The position numbers and the translations under genes were made by a program. Source: Chromera velia (lineage: Eukaryota; Sar; Chromeraceae). From it: 28,963 nt of DNA. The stretch's first letter is position 1, and each line of letters begins with the position of its first letter. The notes under the pieces are model-generated. The model did no database searches. It was not told the origin of the DNA and was given only the letters and a program-made list of their open reading frames with translations. The stretch is taken from the NCBI GenBank assembly GCA_018398765.1, contig JAHBMJ010001559.1, positions 1-28,963 of the forward strand, given 5' to 3'. This document shows positions 20,901 through 28,963 of the stretch, in pieces.

Positions 20901-23900
20901 CCATAGCATGGAAGGAGGTGCAAGAGTGGACCTCGAGTCAATGCAGAGACAAAGTAAGAGTTCTGAAAGACCCGGTTACGGGCAACTCCAATTCTTCGAC
21001 AGTTTTTGTTCTTGCAGAGAAATCCCCAAGTGTTGGCTGAGATAGGATTAACCGGGTTTCGACAAGGTCTCTCTGTCGTCTCTAATCCTCGCGTGCAGAT
21101 GGATATATTCCTTCTCCTTCTGGGAAAACAAGAAGAGCCGTTTTCGATTCTCAGCCTCTTCTCTTTCTCTCACCTAGAGTTGTCTTTCATCCCTTCCCGT
21201 CTCTCAATGCCTCTTCTCACTCCTTTTTTGTCTGTCTCTCTCTGACCCGTTCGGAAGATTGCAAAGTCGAGGATCAGGACTTTGGCTGCGTCCATGATGG
21301 GGGCCAGACCCGAGGGCCACTCGATAGACATCGAATTCACCACACCCAGACGTTGCACAAACGCAAGCACCTGCACAGACATGCAGGGAAGAGGGGAGTG
21401 AATGGAGAAACTTGAATAATATCTGCAAGCAAGCTCCTTCCTTGAGCGAAGAGGTCAACGCAACCTCAGAGAACACCCTTTCCTGGGCTGTGAAGTAAAA
21501 GTGAAGAAGACAATCTGATGGGACAGAAAACTTGCTTCTGTGCTGCCGCCCTTATTCTCCCTTAATGCTACAATTTCATTCATCTATCTGCCCGACAGAC
21601 CGACCTGTGAGGCCGACATGGAGATTCGAGTTGTGGTCGTCGCAGCTGCTGTCTCCTTTGTGTTGACGAGCTGCAAGGGAAGAGCAAATAGGAATCCAGC
21701 GAGAGTGGGAAACAAAGAAAGAAAAACCGTGACATGTCGTTTGTAGCGATTTGTGCCCCCTTGGGTTGAAGGTGAGGAAGGGTCTCCTCTCGATTAGCCT
21801 CCTTTGCATCATGTTTCCCTCTCAAATGACGAAGTCTGAAATTTACTGAGGCGACAGAGACCGTTTGCCAAGCAAAGACTCGAAAGGTGAACAATAGAAG
21901 GATCCACCACAGGAAGACTTCGCAAGAAACATGTGGAGACACTCAAAAGAACAGACAGGAGGCCAACGACCCAAACAGAGCTTGTGGGTATTCAAGAACG
22001 TACTTTGTACATCCAGAAGCAGCCGACAGTGATGAAAAGGACGGCCAGGATGAAGGGCACGAGGTCGCTTCTGTTGCACTTTGTGCACCCGAGTGCCTCT
22101 GTGAAGTACCCAGACGGGCACCTGGAACAGGCCACGTCTTCCCTTGTGCCGTTGCAGAGCACTCTATTTGTCTGATTCTGCTCAAGAAGGTCTGTCGAGC
22201 CTCCGGGACAGAGCCTGGCTCGAGGACATCTGCAACCAACATTCATCAGGCACACACACAGACGTACGTGTTGCGCTCAGAAGAAAAAAAGGGCCTCGCG
22301 AGAATATGCGTGCTCGTGTCTGAGACATGCGATGCTTAGAAAAGGAGAGACACAGATCGCGAAAAACAGAAGCAAAAAAGAGCAGAGAAAACATAAACGA
22401 GCAAATAAAACATACCTGTAGGCTGCAATGGCGTCAAATTTCTCGGTGTCGTTGGGCCAGATAGTGGGAGCCCAGTAGCCTTCGAGCATTCTTGGCAGCT
22501 GCAGAGACAGACAGAAAGGGGAGGAGATTGAATGCAGTTTGTACGGGAAATTCTGTGGAGGTTGGGAAAGAAAATATTCCGGTGTTGCAGTTTGAAAACC
22601 CCGAAATCACTGCAACCGATGGAAAGAAGAGTGGGGCCTCCGACATCCAAAGAAAGTGCGGATTTTCCAGTGCAATATGTGGTTCCCGCTTGCAGTTAAG
22701 AGGGGCGCGGGGGCAGACACAGTGAAGCGTTCTGTGAGAACGGAAAGAAAAAAATGATGTGTACGTTGTGATTTAATTCTGTGAAAGCAAAAGCAGGAAT
22801 GGTGAGCCCATCAAGGGAGGGGGGTCTTCCTGGATTGAAACGAATTGAGTATCAGGACACAGGGAGCCAAGGGAGTAAAAAAAGCTAAGGGAGCGGGAGG
22901 GAGACTCACGTAGTTGTTGGCCTCTGAGCAATTCATCCCTTCGAGACAGTCGTAGCAGAGTTGGCGCTGCGTAAAAAGGAAAACAAGAAAGAAAGAAAAC
23001 CTTCATTCAGCTTCTGACGACAATCATCATCTTGCTCCATGAATCAATGGAGACTAACTCGCCAGAGGAGGTCCGACACCTGATCTTGTTTCTCTCACAC
23101 AAATGCATTAAAGAATATCAATGTGTTTCAAGACTTGTATCTCATCTATATGCCGGAAGTACACCCTATCGTGTGCAAAAGACAATAACCAAATGACTTG
23201 TGAATCAGACAATTGACTGACGTACCCTCTGAGAGTAGTACTGTCCCTTTCCGCACACGCATCTTTCCACCGTGATCATGCCTGTGGAGTTCGTCGTCCT
23301 ACCGAGAGGACATGCGTAGCAGAAAGTCGCACCTCTCTGGTCCATGTAGGTCCCCACAGGACACCTGCATGCATGCGTGAAGAGAGAGAGAGAAGACAAG
23401 GATGGATGGAAGGAGAATTTCGATTCATCGATCGGTGTTCCATTTGCCGGTCCGTCTCTTCTTCTTTCTGCTTTTTTTCCCTGTTTGCACCTCACTCCTC
23501 TTCTTTCTTAGGTTGTTCTTTCAATGCAGCAATGAGGCTCTGCACGAAGAAGACTTGGAGCTGAAGGGGATAGAACGAACCAATCTTCTTCCTTTTACTT
23601 CATTCTGGGCAAGGCCCTCCAGGGGTATATGGGCGAAAAGGACGGAAAGTTATTTGTTCATAAGGAGCCCGATCAACAAGAATGTGGACGTGAAGACGCA
23701 AAATGCATGCGCTTGCAGTGTGGGAGAGCTAGTTGAGGTGCGGACTGACTGACTGTTCGCACAATTCTCCATTCATTCCGGCGGCTCTATACGTGCCCTG
23801 GGAGCAGCTTGTGCAGTCTGCAGATCCCACCTTCGCAAACGTGCCGGCAGGACCTGAGGACAGAATGAAAGAGGGGGGTCGATCGGAGGGGAAGCAAGAA

Positions 23901-24065
23901 TGAGTGAAGGGTCAACCCAACCAAGTAGGAACGCAAAAACTAAGCAGGCGTTCATAGACCATATGTTGAAATAGGGAGGATGATTTTGATTTGACTCTTC
24001 TCTGCTGGGGTCCATTGATATTGCTGTTTTTTCTGCTCCTCAAGGAAAAGGATGGGGGATGAAGG

Positions 24066-24102
<37 letters not shown>

Positions 24103-27100
24103 AAGGAACGCTGGCTGCCTGGTCGGCATCCTTACGCTGTCCTTTTGACAGAGTGACCGAAAAAGAGAAAGAGACACTTTACTAACTCACATGTTTGGCA
24201 CGTTGTGGCGGTGTCGTCTGCGTTGTAGGTTCCAGGCGTGCATTGAACGCAGGTTTGGGTTTCCGTGTCCACCCTCTGCATAAATGTGGTTATCCATTTG
24301 TCCATTCATTCTTTCATTGATCAATCCCTGCATTGATCGGTTTCTTTCCTTGTTCCTTCAATTTTTGAGGGAATGTCATGGGTTTTTCGCACGCTGCAAC
24401 ATATGCGGTCAACGGAGGAAAAAGTCGCGAAGTTGCGCCGTTTTCTTTCTGCCCTTCTTTGCCCCACGTTCTTTTCAAGAAGGTCCCACAGAGGAATTCA
24501 CACAAGCCCGTGAACAAGCAAGCACGCGAATGAGTTACAAAACATTCGTTCGTTCGTTCGTTCGTTCGTTCATTCATTCATTCATTCATTCATTCAGACT
24601 GACGAATCCTCTTGGGCAGATCGGAGAGGTCCAGTTCCCCCAAGTAGCCCAGTTGTTCTCCACCCACTTGCACGCAGCTGTGAACCAACTGGTATGGGAG
24701 TTGTCGTAGTAAGTGATCGCGTCTTCCAGGTCTGTGTCCTTAATGGATACACGACGCACGAACCTGCAAGCTCGTCCCCACAACAAATGCACATTTCTCC
24801 TTCATCAAGAAGGGCCTGTCGCTTTTCCTTTCATCAGGCGCACCTTTCAGTATCATTGCAGCTGCACTTCGTAACGTGCTGCCTCCTTTCGAAAAGGGCT
24901 GTTGAGTTTCCGACGGCAATAGCTCGAGGAAGAATAGAAAAAAGGCGGAGACGCCAGGGAACACACAGACGACAAGAATGTCGGGACATTCGACAGAAAA
25001 AGATATACAGAGGAGACAACGCAGTGCAGTCCCCATCAAAAGGTCCGCTGCAAAGCTGGCTGGCTGTGTGTCCGGATTGTGATGGATGCCGTCATCCTGG
25101 CTGCTGACGAATTTATCAGTCTTTTTCCAAAAGGGCGTCTCTTTCTGGCTGATATTCTTTGCTTATCCGACCCCGACGTTTTTTTTGGCGAATCATCCTC
25201 TTTACCAAGAGATCTTCCTGCTGCCAGGCAAAGAAACTAGATGACCTTCGGCTGTCTGTCGATCGTACCTCTTTTCCCCCATCGCTCCTTCCTTATGCGG
25301 GAGAGAGAGATACATAGAGAAAGAGCCCGACACAAAAGAAGAGACTGACCGACTGACTGACTGACTGACTGACTGACTGACTGACTGACCAGTAGAGTCT
25401 GGGTTGGTTGACTCGGAATCCCTCGAAGCCTGCCTTGAAGGGAGCCTCGTCATCAGGGTCGGCGGACAGGGGGAGGAGGGCGTTGACTGTCTCGATGCCC
25501 TGAATGAAGTGTGTATGGTGGCGTGTCAATCGGTGGACTCAGTCAGAGAGAAAATCAGAGAGAGATAGACAAGAGAGAGAGTTAGAGACAGAGAGAAACA
25601 GACAAGAGAGAGGTTTCGGGAGAGAGACTGTACCTCCTAAGTGGTTGAATGGTTGGCTATGCGTCCGAATTATAAATTGAAGGGGGACTGATGGAGCACC
25701 GGTAAGATCATCTCAGTGTACCCACCAGTTAACCTCCCGCTCAAATATGTTGCGTTCACTCTATCCCATTCTGAGTGGGATTTGAAATGAAAAGGGCCTC
25801 ACAGGCAACAGACAGTTAAAGCGGTCTCTCCTTTGCTGCTCCCTTGCCTTTTTGTCATTCATTCTGCCCGGCCACCCTCCACCGACCCAGTAAGTCAGTA
25901 TGTCTGTTTCTCAGTCTGTCTGCCTGTCTAGTCCTTGTTTCTCTCTTGACTCTCTCCCGACCTGTCTGTCAAAATCGTCGGAAGGAAACGGGTAGATGAA
26001 CACGGGCCTGTCCTGAGTCGTTGCCCCGGCAGCGTCTAGCATGAGGTTCTTGAAGGCGGTGGCGTCCCATTTCTGGAAAGCCACGGGGACCTGCTTTGTG
26101 CCGAGGACCCCCAGTTGTCTCTGCGTGCATCCATGCATCCATGCATACATGCATGCGGGCAGAGAGAAAGGAGGGAAGGAATGTATTTGTTTGTGCATTC
26201 ATCCGCTCACCAAGTGTCTCTCTTGGGGAGTTGCTGAAGAGAGCCGAGAGTCGTCTAGTCGTGCATTTACATTCTGGGCGGGCACTTGCAGAACGAAGTC
26301 TGAAGAAGTTGGTTGGAAGCGAGAGAGACAGAAAAGAAAGACACGCAGAAAAAGCGAGAAGAGTGGAAAGAGTCAAACCCGAAGCGCTGCCGCAACGTGG
26401 TGTAGGCAGTCATGATCGGACTGGACATTCATTCACCACACCGCATCAAGAAACCAACAGACAGACAGAGAGCGTTGTACTTACCTGAGGAGCGTTGTAC
26501 TGAGAGAGTACGACTGCACAGGCTTCCGATCCTGCGTCGAGTCTGGTCTTGCACGCCTCGGTTACGGCGAATTGTTTGCCCCACTTTTCGATGCAAAACA
26601 GAGCTGCACAAACGAATTAATAAATCAATAAATGTATTGGATCGTATTTTGAAAAGGATAGAGTCACACACGGCTCTCAATAGAGGAAAAATGACAGCAA
26701 GAGGGATGATGCGAACCAGGGGAGGTCATTCCGTTACCTGTCAAATCTCTTTACTCTGCGGGAGGAACAAACGGCCGAAAGGGCGGTTTGAGTGCGCAAT
26801 TCGACAATGCCTTCATTCAAAAATGAAAAGATACTTGCACTCCCGGAATTCATTTTGAACCCAACTTTCTTTCTTTGAAAAAGAAATCCTTTGTGACAAG
26901 GAAACCCACGTCCGTTGTATGTGTTGTAATTACAGAAGTGGTTCGTTCCTGTGCCTGTCAACGGGGCCGTTCCGCAGGTCAGTGGGCTCGTGGTGGGGTC
27001 AATGGTTGGGGTCCCTGAGTCAGTGCAGGTGCCCGTTCCTTTCAACTCCGTGTTGTCTCTGCGACACGCAGGGAGGAGGAGAGGGAGTGACTGAAAGGAT

Positions 27101-28059
27101 CACCGAAGACAGGAAGAAGAGCACGGGCTCGATTGCGTCCCCAATGCTACTCCCTACAGCGAGAGCAAGACGAAAAGCATAGGTGGCGCGTGAATCTGCT
27201 CACCCATAAGCCATTCCGTTAGAGTCAAAACACACAAATAGCAGAACCATAAGCCGCTCTTGAAAAACACTCCCTGCAGTGGAAATGATTTCACCGACAG
27301 AAGGAGCGAAAGAAACATCACAAGATCTCGTCGCCCCACCTGCAGTTGACAATCGACGCGTCAGAGGCGCACGTGGCTGTGTCCGCCCATTCAGAGCAAG
27401 CGGCCCCATCAACCCCTCCGCACTGGATCTTCCCATCGCTCCCGTGCCGCAGCATTCGGATCGCCAAAGAATTTGGCCACGCGTCGTAATCGTATTCGCA
27501 CGACCACAGCGTTGCTGACAAACAGAAAGAGCAAAACACAGCAGACGAAAACTCCATTCCAACTAGTGTTACACATGCGAAACGCCCCTCTTGATGCACA
27601 TAAAAAGGAAGGCAATAGAAAGGAGGACAAAAAACAATATGACGAACCCAAAAAAACACCAGGTCCGCCAGGAACAGACCAGAGAACACGTTTGAGAGAA
27701 TCCCACAGTCAAAGTGGATGATCAGAGAGTCCCACTCTCCCTATCCCCTTGCCCAGGTAGAGTCATGCACATGCACAAGCCCATCACAAAAAACAAAAAA
27801 CACATGCACTCACATGTTCCCCAAGCAGTATTGTTCACACAAGTGGGAACACTCGACTGAGCGATCGAGCCTGTGCCTGCAGAGATGGCCTGCGAGGTCC
27901 AATGGCTGAACCCCCCAAAGACGGTGTCCACGTTGGAGGCCTTCCATGCACAAAAGTATCGGGACCCCTCGTCAGCCTTCAGCGTCTTCCATCTCACACC
28001 GCCTGCATCCACCCATGCATAAATAAATGTGTACTCTCTCTCTCTCTCTCTCTCTCTCT

Positions 28060-28156
<97 letters not shown>

Positions 28157-28963
28157 CGTGAGGAACGTCTCGGTCGACGGTCTGCGTTCATCATGAAAAG
28201 GGGGCCGAGTGCCCTGACCGCGTCCCATGGAATCTATCTCTGCTTTAGGAGAGTGCGATAATAATGGAGCTAAAAACAGATTCGTCTTAGCAGCACTCAA
28301 TGCGTCCGCCCTCACTCCCTCAGACAGAACGTCAAACCGATTTGTCTGATCAGCCAGGAAGTAGCCATTTGAGTTGTCTTGCAGAGTGGACACTGTGCAT
28401 GTACTGCAGATCTGGTGAATATACACTGCGACGTCATGGCTTTCTTCTCTGTTGACCTACCCAGATATCCGGTTGGGCCGCTGTCCTCAAAAACAAACTT
28501 CCCTCCAGGAAGGGAGTCAGTGTTGATTTCCGTCAAGAACGTCTCAGGCCACATGTGGAGCTCTGGGTCTGAGGACATCGTGTAACTGCAACTGCCTGAA
28601 GCCGCTGCTGAGCTTTCACATCCTCCGATGGCCAAAACAGCTGCACACACACAGTCAGTGACGCGCATGCCCGATAGTTCAGTGTGCACAGCCTGAATTG
28701 ATACCCTCCTGCACATGCACGCATGCAGCAAACTCACCCGATGTCGTGTCAGGCATCGATCTGAAGTAGACCTTCAAGCCCAGGATCTCTCGGGCAAGAA
28801 TGGCAGTTACGAAAGCAGTGAACTCTGCAGAATAGAAAGGATCGGTGGTCTTGCGCCCGATGACAAAACCACCAACTGTATTGTTCAGAACCGTCTGCCC
28901 AGCGACGGTAGAAGCCGTCAGAATGCCGTTGCTAATCAAAGTGTTCTTCAAACTGTTCGACAT
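16963..28963 (-). CDS. 26-exon gene for a cysteine-rich (GCC2/GCC3) multi-span membrane receptor/channel-like protein; probably 5'-partial
   Basis: Exons, 5' to 3' on the minus strand: 28963-28738, 28640-28461, 28392-28297, 28002-27814, 27514-27340, 27058-26910, 26603-26485, 26120-25962, 25499-25390, 24763-24604, 24275-24191, 23853-23754, 23364-23226, 22966-22910, 22498-22416, 22229-22004, 21670-21605, 21370-21247, 20805-20636, 20323-20240, 19895-19838, 19412-19286, 18626-18474, 18199-18013, 17804-17662, 17347-16963. The total is 3,750 bases (1,249 residues plus stop), and all phases agree. Exon 3 has a weak donor (GA|GTGCTG) and is the least certain. The frame opens at an ATG exactly at the window edge but has no signal peptide, so upstream exons are likely missing. 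Order: soluble ectodomain, Cys-rich stalk, about eight membrane segments, acidic tail. This resembles protist surface proteins joining GCC2/GCC3 repeats to a TRP-like membrane module; ligand and activity are unknown. Confidence 0.85.
17847..17947. repeat. Compound microsatellite (CT)n(GT)n(GA)n in intron 24
   Basis: Pyrimidine CT repeats (17847-17875), GT repeats with TA and TC interruptions (17876-17927), then GA repeats to 17947. The outer arms are complementary. Confidence 0.95.
19879..19968 (-). repeat. Duplicated 3' splice-site segment upstream of exon 21
   Basis: CTTTGCCCAGAAGGATGCT (plus strand) followed by .AGGAAA occurs at 19879-19903 and again at 19944-19968, offset 65 bases. Each copy contains an acceptor AG and the first ~18 bases of the exon, separated by an A-rich (T-rich on the coding strand) run. 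Confidence 0.9.
22004..24275 (-). other. Cysteine-rich GCC2/GCC3 stalk and first membrane segment (exons 11-16)
   Basis: Residues about 522-735 carry repeated CxxCxxGTY and CPxGT units: CVQCTPGTY, CPAGTFAKVGSADC, CSQGTYRAAG, CPVGTYMDQRGATFC and CVCGKGQYYS, then CLEGMNC and CPSGYFTEALGCTKC. This is the ephrin-receptor-like / GCC2_GCC3 pattern found in extracellular stalks. It runs directly into a hydrophobic helix, LVPFILAVLFITVGCFWMYK (about residues 731-751), so the stalk is outside and the first helix crosses the membrane. Confidence 0.85.
24068..24101. repeat. (GA)n microsatellite in intron 11
   Basis: About 17 perfect GA units between exons 11 and 12 of the large gene. Confidence 0.95.
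24546..24603. repeat. (CGTT)n(CATT)n repeat reaching the exon 10 donor
   Basis: CGTT units pass into CATT units and end beside the donor of exon 10 (GATTC|GTCAGT on the coding strand). Confidence 0.9.
25343..25389 (-). repeat. (GTCA)n repeat forming the exon 9 donor
   Basis: On the coding strand the intron begins GTCAGTCAGTCA and continues as about ten such units with one variant. The splice donor is itself the first unit of the microsatellite. Confidence 0.9.
28033..28156. repeat. Compound microsatellite (CT)n(AC)n(AG)n in intron 3
   Basis: About 13 CT units, about 34 AC units and about 13 AG units, nearly perfect. The CT and AG arms are of similar length and complementary. Confidence 0.95.

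Larger units (their letters stand above)
17662..21670 (-). other. Membrane module with about seven further helices (exons 17-25)
   Basis: Hydrophobic segments: APIMDAAKVLILDFAIF (exon 18), LLVPVFLVVYFFLAYYFA (19), IGFVFSIIYISLCVTTLAVF (20), LGIFGLLFYVVGIMGFFAYA (22), IAMMAFIIVVHTAFILYLM (23), ITINLCMIYVLIASVKYV (24) and ITVMAVFAAAGIVIGISLF (24). FPTVDCSQEEWW just before the exon-22 helix, and YWGLVNLIRAF and PWKDTYNNWLDI around the next ones, are the kind of motifs shared by GCC2/GCC3-linked TRP-like proteins of protists, as I recall them. Exon 25 is cytoplasmic. Channel or receptor activity is inferred. Confidence 0.7.
24604..28963 (-). other. Ectodomain exons 1-10 (residues about 1-521) of the large membrane protein
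   Basis: These exons encode a soluble, mostly extracellular region with several N-glycosylation sequons (for example NNT and NWT) and scattered cysteines. Motifs visible include GGKFVFEDSGPTGYL (exon 2), CEYDYDAWPNSL (exon 5) and FCIEKWGKQFAVTEACK (exon 7). The general look recalls a two-lobed solute-binding (OpuAC-like) receptor domain, as seen in some protist receptors, but no motif is decisive. Only a profile search could settle it. Confidence 0.4.

Noticed and set aside
28301-28320. GTGAGG donor for exon 3 at 28315
   Set aside because: The site itself is good, but it ends exon 3 in phase 0 and the only strong acceptor of exon 4 needs phase 1. Kept in mind as an alternative if exon 4 starts elsewhere.
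1-28963. CRISPR arrays, tRNA, rRNA, bacterial operons and ribosome-binding sites
   Set aside because: None was seen; direct repeats are microsatellites or diverged duplications, and genes are spliced.

Overview
The window is eukaryotic nuclear DNA. It has spliced genes with GT-AG introns whose phases join cleanly, many long microsatellites inside introns, a histone H3-like gene, and a decayed non-LTR retrotransposon. The cysteine-rich multi-span membrane protein, the retroelement type and the intron density suggest an alveolate or related alga such as a chromerid (Chromera-like). That assignment is inference from general knowledge, not something the sequence proves.

Layout. 1-1618: a reading frame open to the left edge with hydrophobic stretches, grading into proline-rich sequence that looks like decayed mobile-element DNA. 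1555-3336: remains of a restriction-like-endonuclease (RLE) LINE on +, with a degenerate YMDN catalytic box and two in-frame stops. 4249-5727: an intronless + gene with two helical modules of FAM13/Sld2-like appearance. 5728-9590: no convincing gene; microsatellites, an AT-rich stretch, and two diverged copies of a ~300-bp direct repeat (7130-7426, 8012-8347) with a second shared motif outside them. 9594-12874: a three-exon minus-strand gene for an E/K-rich protein with an 18-residue repeat and an ordered-looking C-terminal domain. 13289-13837: a divergent histone H3 on +, in divergent orientation to the previous gene across ~410 bp. 15289-15903: a + ORF with one C2H2 finger of the REI1/ZNF622/Vms1 style, apparently frameshifted just after the finger. 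16963-28963: one large minus-strand gene reconstructed here as 26 exons (about 1,249 codons), occupying 40% of the window and probably continuing past the right edge.

The large gene encodes an extracellular region, a cysteine-rich GCC2/GCC3 (ephrin-receptor-like) stalk, about eight membrane segments and a cytoplasmic Asp/Ser/Glu tail, so a surface receptor or channel is likely. Nearly every exon join was checked by phase; only exon 3 has a weak donor.

The most unusual structure is in the introns. Many 5' splice sites are GTC rather than GTA/GTG, several introns start inside tandem tetranucleotide repeats of the donor itself, one exon has a duplicated donor of which only the distal copy keeps frame, and the preceding exon has a duplicated acceptor whose upstream copy leads straight to a stop. 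Long (CT)n-(AC or GT)n-(AG)n tracts that could fold into hairpins also lie in introns. Together these look like intron boundaries being remodelled by microsatellite slippage.
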